64,000 nt of DNA. Origin: Bisporella sp. PMI_857 (taxonomy: Eukaryota; Ascomycota; Leotiomycetes; Helotiales; Helotiaceae). This document shows, piece after piece, positions 44,729 to 55,831 of this stretch. Each line of letters begins with the position of its first letter. Positions within the stretch are counted from its first letter, which is position 1. The stretch covers positions 496,001-560,000 of the forward strand of contig JAJSPD010000012.1 of NCBI GenBank assembly GCA_021307315.1, given 5' to 3'. Below the pieces are notes generated by a model. The model had not been told where the DNA came from. It saw nothing but the letters and a program-made list of their open reading frames with translations, and did not search any database. The position numbers and the translations under genes are program-made.

Positions 44729-45567
44729 CTACGGATGCTCTTGTTCCGGCTGAGGATTCTCCTCCATCTTGCACGTCAACCGATGATATGCATCCTCCAA
44801 TGTCTTGCGTCCGGGGCTCAGCACCTCAGCTCTATCCACAAAGGTGTGTTCCCCAGGACCCACATCAGCGTCACTCTCCACAATCTCCTGCATGAACATG
44901 CGATCCCGCTGCTTGGGCCGCAGCACCCAGTGCGCCTCCTTATACGAGCCGCCTAGCTGGGTCCAGAAACGCAGCGCGTTCTCATCGGTTGACAGCCAAG
45001 CGTTGATTACCTGGTGGAAGTGGTCGAAGCCGAAACCGAAGCGTTGGTTGAGGGATTGCGCTATTCGCATGTGAGTGGTGAGCGTTGATGTGTCCATTTG
45101 CGGCCAGCAGTTGTGTCGGAGCCAGGCGTACTCGGGCTCGACGGACCAGAAGCATTGGTACGGAGCTAGAATATTGATAGTACGAGCACTGGCGGTAGCG
45201 GAGGGGTGAGGAGAAGTAGGAACGTGGCCGTGCGTGATCGGTGTGAGGTAGGTAGGAGACCATGCTTGTCTTTTGGAGTTGTTGCTGCTACTGAGAAGGT
45301 TAGCTGTGGTGACCGTGGTCTTGAAGGCCTTGAATATCTTAACTCCACCTACCCTGCCTGGAGACATTTGATAAAGTGCTTTTCCAGTTCGATCGTGCTT
45401 TGGAAACTCGTATCGCAGGAATCGCAAGTAGGCAGCTCGCTGCAAACTTTTAAGTGTCGAAGGAGAGCATTGCGAGATGGAAGTATGATGGTGCAGAAGT
45501 TGCAGCTGCTGGGTTGTGAAGGTATTCCGTGGGTCACGATCTCACCGTTGTCTGCTTCTTCGCTCAT
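44729..45567 (-). CDS. Hypothetical protein with two N-terminal C2H2-like fingers
   Basis: Two exons, 45567-45353 and 45290-44729, give 258 residues. The 62-nt intron has a GTAGGT donor and a CTCAG acceptor; a second acceptor a little further on (AAAAG) would also keep frame. Residues 20-45 contain CNFC, then a His/Cys pair (HLKVC). Residues 47-70 contain CDSC followed by HFIKC. Both look like degenerate C2H2/C2HC fingers. The rest (residues 75-258) is a Trp/Tyr-rich globular region with YQCFWSVEPEYAWLRHNCWP, FGFDHFHQVINAWL and ALRFWTQLGGSYKEAHWVL. I do not know the family. There is no signal peptide. A nucleic-acid or protein-binding role is possible from the fingers alone. Confidence 0.6.
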
Positions 45568-46284
45568 GTTGTCCGGAATCTTTAAAAGAAGACGGTATCA
45601 GCTGGTGAGTGTAAGTTGGAGAGAGAAGATGTCAAAGACGAGGTTAACATGCTCAATCTACGTCCTCTAGGTGGGCATCATTTAGCAAGGCTGTATGTGG
45701 TACAGGGAGATAATATGATGAGTGAATTTCTTGGAGAGTAAGTAGTGAATGTGCAATTTCATTCCCAATGAACCAGGACCCGGTGATGAAGAACGAGTGC
45801 TTGTCAATGCAGGATCGAATGCGACGAGACCGCTGTAATATTCTACAACTTGATTTAATTCAAATCAGTCGTAATGTATCCACCAAGTGAAAAATATTCT
45901 GAACTTCTAAGTTATGCTTAAACTCACTTTGGAGACTTTAATACATTGAATAGCAAAGCTAGTGAGGCATTGAAGGATCCAACTATGATCTAATTTCGAG
46001 ATGTGTGCTCTGAAAAGATCAACAAGTTTGGCGCTCACCATAATTACCACGCAAGTAAAATTATAAGATAAAACTCCAACAGACCGAATGCCAAAAGATC
46101 GAATCTATTTACCTCCTAAGCTTTCCCTATGCTGCCGGGTATCTTATACAAGGTATCTATAAAAAAGCAGCAAAAGCGTGGGGGAAGAATCAAGCAAACC
46201 TCCCGATCCAAGAGATCGACTCTTACAAAGATGCCTTATCGAACACAAATGCCTGCAGATACAATTTGCCGATTCGACGATCTA
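45568..46284. other. Intergenic region
   Basis: 5' flank of the finger-protein gene and 3' flank of the MFS gene. AT-rich between 45840 and 46100. No gene. Confidence 0.4.
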
Positions 46285-48242
46285 TCAGGTTGAAGTTGTG
46301 TTGTCTCTGTCTTTCTTTGTCCTCATTTCTTCACCACCTTGCCCTGCTCGCTCAATCGCCTCAAATTCTTCACGTTCTTCGACGGTGAGCTCGCTCTGTG
46401 CAGCGTTGATCTTGACAAAAGCTCCGAGGATCACTAAAGCTGTCGTTGCACATGCAACTTCGAACCAGAACACTGCACGGTATGCGTCTCGCTCTCCGAT
46501 CTTGTCAACTTGGTAGCTGTTCACAATGTCCGCGGCACCAAGGAAGACTGCAATACCCAGATGTAACAGAAGCATGATAACCGAACCTGCAAGCCCTTGC
46601 TGTTTCTTCGGAAGCGATGTAGTGATGAAGATATTTGCCACGTTGAATGTGATATCGATACCTATGGTGGCGCAGATCATACTTGAGAAAATGTATGCCC
46701 AGTAGTTTGCACCTTTCGGAGCAATGGCAAACATGAGTGGTGCGATGATCCATGACGTGCCAGCGATAAGAATGAGGATTGTTCCAGGCAGGAGGTGCAT
46801 AACAAATCCGCCAACAGTGGAAATGATGCAGCCACCTAGAGCCATAGGTACGTACCAAGCGACTACCTGCAGCGGTGATGCACCCATTATGTTCGACATG
46901 TAGAAAGTTGCATAAAGGAGGAAGATACCGAGGGAACCATATGTAAAGAAGAGTGCAATCATCAAGGCGGGCATGCGAGGAACCCTGAAAATGGAGGATG
47001 GGAGCAGCGGCTGCGTTGCATGCCATCCTTCAACATAGATTGATCCAAGAAGAAGGACGCATCCAACTGTGAAAAGTATGTAAATATATGGCGTGTTCCA
47101 TCGTTGAGGCGCGTGGGCAGAATCAATAATAGCAAATGTAAACAGAATCAGACCAGTAACGATCAGAATTGAGCCCATCCAATCCATCTTAGGTTTTGTC
47201 GGCGATGAGCGCTTCTCCAGAATGTCAGACGGGATGGTAAGATAGGAAGTGACGGCCGTGATCGCAGTCAGTATTGTGCCAATCCAGAAATACCAACCCC
47301 AAAGGGTATACTCGGCTGTCACGCCTGCGAAGAAAATACCAATACTATATATAATGCAGTCAGTCAACCGCGTCACCGTTTCCTTACAAAGTCCTATACT
47401 CACAAGAATCCCATGGGAGCACATGCTCCATATATGCTGAAGACAAGATTCTTGCGAGGCCCAGGACGATAGGTGCTTCCTAGAATCATGACACTCGAAG
47501 GTAGAAAGGCGGCCGGGCCAAGGCCTTGCAGTGCGCGGCAAAAGTTGAGCATGATCTGGTCGGTGGAGAATCCAGCGATCAGGCTCCACACTGTAAGCCA
47601 TGCCACGCCCGCGACATATACTGGATATCCTCCGTACATGTCCGCCAAGCGTCCGAATATCAACAGGAAAGAAGCGACGACGAGAGAGAACGCGCTTGCT
47701 GGCCATGTTGCAGATGCAGCCGGGATATCTAGGCTAGTAGTAAGCGTCGGGAGGATTACTGTGAAGCCTGACACGAAGTACTCCTGGAAATGACGGTCAG
47801 CACTAGAATTTGGTCAATTTGGGAGACCTACGGAGAGCACCTGGGACATTGATATGGAAAATACGAATCCAACTTCAGCCCATAGCGACCCAAAGACGTC
47901 TGGTCGCTGTCTTCCAAGTCGTTCTAAACGCGCTTCAGGAGATTCTTCCGATCGCAAAGAGCCTGCATCTTGGGCTGGTATGGCCTCCTTTAGCCCGTGC
48001 ATAGGTAGATCATTGAGCTTCTTTCGAGAAATTATTGTGAGGTTATCCTCATCCCCATATTCGAGAATCATATCGGTGTTTGCATTCGGGAATGAAAGTT
48101 CTTGATTGTTGCATGTAGCGATGGGGTCTTGTCTAGGCAACGCATGGCAATTGTTCTGGTTATGGAGGTGGTGGCGATGAAGTTCTGGATCGGGTTGGGA
48201 AGTCACGATGGAGTTGCTTGGTTCAGCAGGATGGTAGGACAT
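46285..48242 (-). CDS. MFS drug:H+ antiporter, ATR1/DHA2-like
   Basis: Three exons, 48242-47832, 47783-47404 and 47344-46285, give 616 residues; the introns are 48 and 59 nt. Residues 1-115 are a hydrophilic cytosolic N-terminus. The membrane domain follows with about 14 predicted segments. Between TM2 and TM3 is the MFS signature GRLADMYGGYPVYVAG. Motif C-like residues appear in the TM5 region (GFFIGIFFAGVTAEY). The acidic tail (LTVEEREEFEAIERAGQGGE) is cytosolic. The sequence resembles yeast Atr1-type aminotriazole/boron efflux pumps and related fungal DHA2 transporters. The expected role is proton-driven export of a small toxic compound at the plasma membrane. No biosynthetic gene cluster lies beside it. 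Confidence 0.88.
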
Positions 48243-50733
48243 GTTGCTACAAAAAGAGGCACGAGCCCTCCAAAGTCTCCAAAATCCAAGGATCTAGAAT
48301 ATGATCTGTCTGAAATGATGAGGGGAGTGGGACAGGATAAATATATATATACACATATATTTCCTCGCCGGGGCAATGCCATGAGGTGACAGTATGCGGT
48401 GAAAGGCATAGAATATGTACTGCGACTACGTGGGTTATCCCCTCCCCCCTGATAAATAATACTCAGCAAGTGTATGTATGGGTGTGTGTGTGTGCTGTGT
48501 GAAGGATTTGTAATAAATGGCATGAGACCGCCGTCTGGGTCGTCACTATACATGATTGAGGGCGTCACGGTGCATTTATATATATAAAATGGTGGTTCCG
48601 CTTACAATTGCGAGTGAGTAAAAATGACGCCCTCGCCATCCCATCTCGGCCAATTTGGTTGGTCCTGGACCCGCATTTAGCAACAACCTGTTAGACTATT
48701 TGCAAAGTAGTCCTGGGCAAGCTCGGCTCTAGGTCTTGCATTACTCAATCAATTCCGTCAATGGTCAATGCGACAAAAGCCATGGTGCCCCTAGACAATG
48801 GGTTTGGATGGAGGTTTGTCAGAAAATCGTCGAATCATCCTCCCGCATCCTTCATCGACACATTCAACGCCATCGCGGCGTATATCTTACAATTGTCGTG
48901 GGCCATGGTGTTCGTGGGTGTGTAGTATCCAGGAACCATGATGTAGGGATCTAAATCTGGCGGCAGCAGTGTAACAACATAGCTGCGGTGCCTGACAGTA
49001 TCCCGCATCTTGTTAGCTGCTCCGCCAGTGGTTGACAGACAAGATTCTCGCGGTGCATACCGTGATGGGGGGGGTATGATCTTGAACATTTCCCTGCAGA
49101 CGCAAGAACGTTATTGATGGCGGTGCAACATGTGAAGAAAATCCGGCATGTTGTGGTCAAGGAATGAATTGCAGAAGTTTTCCCAGAATTTTATGCGAGG
49201 CGTTGTCGATGCCAATATATGATTGTTGTTGTGCTGATTCTACGGAGCCCGAGAGGTGAGGAATAAACCATGTCTACACACCATTAGAGGGCTGAACACA
49301 GCCTCGGTATTGCTAAATCGGAGATTCAGCCTTACTTATCTGCAGGAACAACAAAGGGCAATCTAAGATGCCAATACCAATACATCGCACAGTACAGGAA
49401 GGTTGATTATCTTTTGCTGGAGCGTCCAAGTTTTCCTGTTACATATCTCAGCAGCCTGGAGTCTTTGCTATGGGGAATCTGGGAGTGGGAACGGCGGATG
49501 ACAAATTGTAACCAAGATAGACTTCAGCCTCACCGCCACAATTTCTTGCCTCATTCTCAAGGCCACCAGCAATTTTGAAAGCGGCAAGGGAGCACTAGCT
49601 GCACTAACTCGATTCTTGCTAGCGCGCTCCACTCCAAAAAATTCTGGCGAGAGCATAAAACCATCGTTCTTCTCGCGCTCTTCTTCTCTCCTCATCATCA
49701 GTAGAGGATATAATTAATACTTATATTACTTTACACGAGAGCTCCACACTGTGGCATGCTGAGGGTTGCTCGTTCTTCTCGAAGAACACATGGGCTTTCT
49801 TCCGTTCCCGGCTTTCAAGAGAAAAGGAACCGACTCTTTCCTACCAGCCGGCTTCTGCGCTTCTAGAGGAAGGTGACTGTGGGGTGGGTTCTACATACAG
49901 CTATACACGATGAGAGTTCGATAGAGGAACAGCCTGGGAAAGGCGGCCGACCGTGGAGGATTATATAATGCGTATCGATGGTAGTTTGCGTAGTACGGAA
50001 GTAGGAGCAGCGCCGAAATTCCTTTTGCAGACGTTTCTTGACTTCGTAAAGGTGACATCTTGATCATCGTGAATCTGCCACACCGTCGTAAGTATTATGC
50101 CTTTGTAAAATCTTACCATGTGGCCTCATGCCCCCAATCTATTCTGCGGATGGCAACGCTGCTTCCTAAAGAAGCTGCCAACACCTGACCCACTGACTCT
50201 CTAACGTGCTCGGCGTTGTTCTTCCAAGTTTGCTGCCCATAACTATAAAAGCCTTCGGAGAAAGCCAAGGGCAACATGCAACCCCTGGACAGCAAATCTG
50301 AGGCCACTGTTGGCGATACTGAGCTAATGAGTATGCTGGAAACATAAGAGCACAAACCAATACGGCACATGCTGGAGACATCATCTGATATATCAAACCT
50401 ATCAGAGCGTGAAAAGCTATCCCCACAGTCGGATGGCTTGTTCAGCAGGTATTTCGAGTCGTATTACAGAACACATTGCTAGATTGCACGAATATAATTT
50501 CTAGGCATGCAGATACAGCAGTAAGCAGGAGAGAGCGTCATAAAATTAAATTATGAAACCTCGTGCGTCAGCCATGTAATTGGATTCATATCTAGCAAGC
50601 AAATTCACGACCAGGCACAAACTAGAGTCTCAATAGAGAGCGACCAACCACATGGCCCAATTCCCATGCATCCGTCCTTCCAAGTCGGAACCCAGATGTA
50701 GTCATGCAAATGCAACGAAACCCATGGAGCAGT
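48243..50733. other. Gene-poor region with simple repeats
   Basis: Begins with the MFS promoter. Contains TA/CA-type simple repeat near 48341-48362 and a (GT)n run near 48481-48502. Frames at 48736-48954 and 50113-50426 resemble nothing known. Confidence 0.4.
48481..48502. repeat. (GT)n microsatellite
   Basis: Alternating GT sequence with two interruptions. Confidence 0.65.
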
Positions 50734-51580
50734 TTAGTAGATGCGCTTTGGTGGCGACATGGAGGCCTTGATAACCAAGCTGCCAACGTTTTGCCATCCC
50801 TTCTTAAGCAGAGAGACAAGGTAGTTGATGGCCAACATGATGTTGGAGATCAGCTGGTCCTCAGTCATATCAACGTTTCCGACAGCTACACCCATGCAGA
50901 GAACCTTCTTAAGTTGGAACTTGATGGTGGACTTGACTTCGTTGATCTTTCCGCTAAGGTCCTCGTTGTGGGAGACTGGGGTTGGGAATTTACCAGCTGA
51001 ATCATGTCAGTATATCAGCTATCTTTTTCGTGTATGGATAGGTATACCTTTGGAAAGACCGGGGCCCAAAAGACGAGGAATCTGCTTGATCAAGGTATCG
51101 GAAGCAACAAATGCATCGTACTTGCGAGCAAGCTTCTTGATGAGTTTCTTGTTCTTGTTAAGCTTCTTCAAGTCATCAGCAGACATGGCGTCGACACCAC
51201 CGTGCTTAGCACGATCAATATCGTGTTGATCACCGAGAATGCTATTGTTCCAATCAGTTTACGCCTTCTCTCCTGTGTATTTGTTTATGGCGTACCAGAT
51301 GGACATGTTTGGGCGGGGGACGACTGGGAGGCGAACAGTCCCGCTGAAACGCTTGTCACGCTGGGGATCATAGTTCTTGAGGCCAATCTGGAGCTCGACG
51401 GTTTCGAGGAAGTTTCTCTTCTTTGTCTCGTTCGAGTAGGCGAGGAGTTCTTGGACGTTCGTGCGAACACCGGCTGTACCAATTGTTAGAAATGTGCTGG
51501 ATTGAAGCTGGGGATTCAAGCAGATGGGAGCTCGCAGTTGTTCCCATTCTGTACATACCGACTGTGATTTTGGATGCCAT
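50734..51580 (-). CDS. RPL1: 60S ribosomal protein uL1 (L10a)
   Basis: Four exons, 51580-51559, 51473-51296, 51241-51048 and 50996-50734, give 218 residues, the usual length (217). The 22-nt first exon encodes MASKITV and the first base of the next codon. Introns of 85, 54 and 51 nt have good donors (GTATGT, GTACGC, GTATAC). Conserved stretches are [79 protein letters not shown] and the C-terminus [11 protein letters not shown]. uL1 forms the mobile L1 stalk of the large subunit, which guides deacylated tRNA out of the E site. Several introns near the 5' end are usual for fungal ribosomal protein genes. Confidence 0.96.
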
Positions 51581-52097
51581 TTTGACAGTCTTCCAATAGA
51601 AGTTGTAAGTTTCTAGTGGTGAGGCTTATTCGCAATTCTCTTTTCAGAAGGGAAAAAAAAGATTTCTGACGTTTCGATGATTTTGTGGGAGCCAGACTGC
51701 GGGGAGCCAATTAAGCGAGCGACCCTACTCTATCATTCGGGGTTAAGCTTCAGACCACCTTGGCATTAATTCTGTGGTAAAAGACGATTCAACCCTTCGA
51801 TTCCTGCCCGCTCCCCTCAAATCCATTTCCAATAGTGCATCTTCTTTCATTGGTATGGGTAGTTATAGTTTAATTTATTGGTCTACAGAAGAACAATAGG
51901 ACGGTGACAAGTGCGTGGGTAGCGCATCAAACGATCAATTTTCTTCCAAGGCTATATAGCTCCCTGTTTCTACTTCATTCATTTCAAATGAGAACAGCCA
52001 ACAACAGATGGACATCTCAAAATGATATTCAACAACTTATTCCAAATATTTGAAGAAAGGTTATTAGAAAGCCTTGTTCCTTCCACCTAAGACCAGG
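51581..52097. other. uL1 promoter and intergenic region
   Basis: Presumed promoter of the ribosomal protein gene and 3' flank of the small secreted-protein gene. No gene. Confidence 0.45.
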
Positions 52098-52584
52098 CTA
52101 ATACGCCGTGGTCACCGGACACCCTGTTGTCACTATCAACGTTGAAGTCGTTGTGTCACAGCCAGTCTGGCAAGTAGGACAAGTTTTTGGTCCCGTCACG
52201 GTTGCAGTCGGTGTTTTGGGGCAGTCTTTATCCGCGCAAGGCACCTTAAGAATCTCGGTCTTGATCTGAATGCAGAGAATATGGGGCGGGCAGGTCTTCG
52301 GATCTATGGGGCAGTATGCTGCGACTGTTCGCCCTCCTGTTAGCGATTTGCGTTGAATTTGAGGAGACTATTATGTATACTTGGGCCCGTGTATGGAACT
52401 GTGGTCGTGTGGGTGTAGCATGATGTTGGCTGGATAGGACCTACGGTGATTTGAGGTTCGGGTAGGGACAAGATAGGCTTGCTGTTGAGTTCTACATTAG
52501 CATTTGGTCTTGTTATCGTTATGAAGTTTCCACTGACCTCAATAGAGCTAGAGCTACAAGGCTGAGCAGGTTTGCGAACACCAT
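52098..52584 (-). CDS. Small Cys-rich secreted protein (effector-like)
   Basis: Three exons, 52584-52538, 52481-52381 and 52336-52098, give 128 residues; introns of 56 and 44 nt have GTCAGT and GTATAC donors. Residues 1-18 form a signal peptide (MVFANLLSLVALALLSKP). The mature part has ten cysteines, which could form five disulfides, in a Thr/Pro-rich context: SCYTHTTTVPY, AAYCPIDPKTCPPHILC, VPCADKDCPKTP, KTCPTCQTGCDTTTST. The C-terminus GCPVTTAY is not a GPI signal. No known domain is recognised. Size, secretion signal and cysteine content fit fungal apoplastic effectors or small wall proteins; which of these is unknown. It lies between a housekeeping ribosomal gene and an AT-rich spacer. 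Confidence 0.7.
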
Positions 52585-54027
52585 GATATTTTTCCCGTAG
52601 AGGTGGATGCTTTGAGCCTCGATGATCTCAAGTGCCAAGATTACTTCTGGTCAGAGGAATGTGCAAGTCTTCTGGAAAGCTCGACATCTTTATATAGCAA
52701 GGCTAGTCCTTAACTCTCGTTCTGGCAGTCATACGGACTTAGCTCATCCTTCTCCGCATCTCAAGCTTTTCTCCAGGTTGGTCTGATAGTGAACCACTGC
52801 AGAAAAGAAAATGCCTCCCTACTAGGACAATGCGACCAGTCATATCCTTCATAATCTTCAACCGTTTTGATTCCCGTACTCAACACTTCTCTCCACCGGA
52901 GTCTTCACACCTTGGCGATGAAGCCTCTCGTATAGTGTCCCGTGCTAGAACTCATTCACGTTGAAATGTTCCTCCGCTTACTGGCTGAAAAGAGCAAAAG
53001 GACTCTGCAAGCAGTCGGGGGAAATTAGAGTCTTGGACGTTCATTGAGGCTGTTTTGCGGGGCTCATGGTTAAGCTCATGGTTTGTAGATATTTTTAGCA
53101 GGCCAAGATCTTTGTGTTACCTTACGCAGAATTTCTTACTAGTGGATTGGGACATAAGCTGGCAATTATCAAGATATCTATGGACGCCAGGAAACAATCA
53201 AAGTTCGAATTTATCGGTGAGAATAGCTCCATATTGTATTTAGACGATGTGAGTTTAGATACAAGCCTTGGTTAGATAAATCGGCACGGGTGTTTCGAAC
53301 TAATGGGGCCTGAGAAATATGCATATATCTGCGTTCCTCATTATTTACTTCCACTATTGAAAGTTTACTACGTCCTGAGTATGGGCTATTGTTACTCTTA
53401 AGCTTTATTATTAAAATGCGATGAGGTCAGCTAGCCACATATTCTTGCAAGAATGAAAATATATTAGCAGATCCGATAGTTTCAACTTTGTTTGTAAGTT
53501 AAGAAAATTTAGACAATCAGGGTAGAGTTTATTACCTGTTGTCAATAGTAGAGCTTTTGTGTATTCGCTTATAAACTTTTATGCGCTTCTAGCCAAAAAA
53601 TTAATCATAGCCTTTTCAAAGGTTTTGAAATATTATTGTACAATAAACGAAATGAAGTGCTCGGGAAGTACTAGAAAGGGGAGGACATTTGATTCACCGC
53701 CACAAGTACTTTCTTTAGAATTCTTCCGAACAATGTGTTAATATATCTGGATATAACCAAAATGTTACAATCGCTGTGAATGTTTGCAGAAGTAGCCATG
53801 AATCCTTCTGGCAAGGCGAAAAAGATTAACATTAGTGAAGCTCTCTGGATTATGCTACCAGCGATAATCATGGGAAACAATACCGCCAATGAATTATTTA
53901 GTAACAGGGAGATTCTCATCTATAATCGCTAAAGCATATAAATATATGGAGTAAGTCTGCCTTTTATGACAGCTCTTTATGAGCACTTTCATTGAATTTT
54001 CTTCGATAAAGCTAATCACCGTAATAA
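52585..54027. other. AT-rich intergenic spacer
   Basis: 5' flank of the small secreted-protein gene, then AT-rich sequence, strongest at 53400-54030. Frames here are short and unrelated to known families. Confidence 0.45.
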
Positions 54028-54861
54028 TTAAACAACAAAAAACTTGTGCTTGTGGTGTAGTCTTGCCTCTATCTCCACCAAATTTTTCTCGTTCTCTGGG
54101 GTTATGTAACCGTGGCGAATCATATACGCTATCCATGTCATCGCACAATTTAGCTTGAACTCCCCCTTGGCTAAAGCATCCTTGATCTCGTCCAGTGTCA
54201 TGACCGAGAAACTGTCCACCTCCTCGTCATTCGGCTTCAAGATGAGACCTTCTGGAAGTTCGATCTCATAGAGATACATCAGCTGGGCCTGAAAGCCTGG
54301 GTCGCCATCATCCCACTGCGCCATTTGAAATGAGAGTACCCTACTTGACTTGACATGTTGTCTTGTAAAATCCTGTGAAAGAGAAGCCTCCTCGTCTGCC
54401 TCGCGGATGATGCACTCCACGGGATCTTCGCCACTTTGAAGACTACCACCAACCGTGTTGTCGAGCATACCAGGATAGCTCAGCTTGGTTTGAGCACATC
54501 GAGGAATCCAGTACCTCAGGCCGTCCTTCGTATTGAAGTACCCTATCATGTGAACTCCTCCGCCTGGAAATCTCAAAATGCCTGCACCGGAACCGTCCAT
54601 GTCTAGGACCTGCTCACCATGGGCAGCACGAAGTGGAAAAGCCTCTCCTCTCCAACTGCTGAGCCCGGTAACTGTGCCTGAGTCAATCCAAATGCGTAGT
54701 GTCTTTGCCACTTTCTCGGTCCGCTGCTCAAAGCTGTCGCCTCCTGTCAAGGTCACAGTGCGGTGCTCGTTGTCTAGCTTCCAAGAGCCTTCCGGCCATG
54801 GCATTTGTGTAATTAAACTTTCAGGCATATAACCGAATGGATATTTGTAACCCTCCACCAT
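54028..54861 (-). CDS. Nudix hydrolase with DUF4743 domain, 5' end damaged or truncated
   Basis: 277 residues from the ATG at 54861. Residues 1-110 belong to the DUF4743 module (FGYMPESLITQMPWPEGSWK). The Nudix box is at about residues 139-162: GGSLQSGEDPVECIIREADE followed by EASL, matching G-x5-E-x7-R-E-x2-E-E. Relatives hydrolyse nucleoside-diphosphate-linked compounds, and some act on oxidised thiamine diphosphate. Upstream, the same frame continues the family's N-terminus (YYGQDPEA, then KQHIKTYWYF) but is cut by TAG at about 54890, where a Tyr is expected. A further exon (NLELVAKANS) ends at a GTAAGT donor near 54977, out of phase with it. The annotated ATG may therefore be a secondary start, or the gene is inactivated. 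Confidence 0.75.
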   Translation of the reverse strand: MVEGYKYPFGYMPESLITQMPWPEGSWKLDNEHRTVTLTGGDSFEQRTEKVAKTLRIWIDSGTVTGLSSWRGEAFPLRAAHGEQVLDMDGSGAGILRFPGGGVHMIGYFNTKDGLRYWIPRCAQTKLSYPGMLDNTVGGSLQSGEDPVECIIREADEEASLSQDFTRQHVKSSRVLSFQMAQWDDGDPGFQAQLMYLYEIELPEGLILKPNDEEVDSFSVMTLDEIKDALAKGEFKLNCAMTWIAYMIRHGYITPENEKNLVEIEARLHHKHKFFVV

Positions 54862-55831
54862 GAAGTACCAGTAAGTTTTTATGTGCTGCTTCTATGCTTC
54901 AGGATCCTGTCCATAATATGGCTATCTAATCATTTTCGTTAGCTTTGATGGGAGAGAGCGATAATGGCTACTTACGAGTTGGCCTTGGCCACCAACTCTA
55001 AGTTAGAGAAACACCTTCGTGTAAACATTTCTTTTGAACTTTGATCTGAGCCTGTAGCGCTTATACCGGCCATTGCAGCCGGTTTTGTTTTGTATACCAG
55101 AGACGTTAGCGGAGATAATTTGATATCAATATCGAGGCAGGAAAGAGACTTTTTGGCTTTATTTATTGCAGTAACGTCAAAAACAACTGTGATATAAATG
55201 ACCAGGGGGTATGGTCTTAGAAGGGAAGTATCTTGGATCGAGGAAGAGGAGATAGGTAGCTAGGTAAGTAGGCGTTGTCCAAAGCTTTTTGAACTACCCA
55301 GCAGGCTGGCTGGAATTCACCATCACAAGGAAACCCATCCAGGCTCTCCAGTCTTGGCTCCCTCTACCTCCATAATTTCTTTAGCTATAACATCATATAG
55401 TAACCTAACCGAGATGTGCACTCGATGTCTTTGCGGTTTTTGAAAACAGTGATTTAAAAATCATAATATTCACCTTTAAACGTCCTTAAATACTGTTGGC
55501 ACTAAATTGGTAAAAGGTAAACAAAGACAAAAGCTTGGAATTGCCTCACTAAAATGTGGCCGCCAAATGGTCATAATTTGACCACCCGTGCCACTCTCAT
55601 CACCTTAGTATTGACAAATCCGGGAGCCGCGGCAAGAAATTTTGCAATAAGCAGCTTGAGGTTCACCTTGATGTTGACGAGATTGCGCTCTTTTGTTGTA
55701 ATTAAAAATCTCAACCAAATACAGTTACGTTAGCTTCAGTGCATCTCAATAACGTTTCAGGCACTAGAGCCTCCGGCAGTGCCCTAATAAAGGCTTTCAG
55801 CTGACTACCATACACCCTTAACACGGTCAAA
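54862..55831. other. Intergenic region including the lost Nudix 5' part
   Basis: 54862-55010 contains the recognisable but interrupted N-terminal sequence of the Nudix gene (minus strand). The rest is noncoding and is AT-rich around 55430-55720. Confidence 0.5.

Noticed and set aside
46505..47026. Second minus-strand frame inside the MFS gene
   Set aside because: It is a frame-shifted shadow of the transmembrane coding region.
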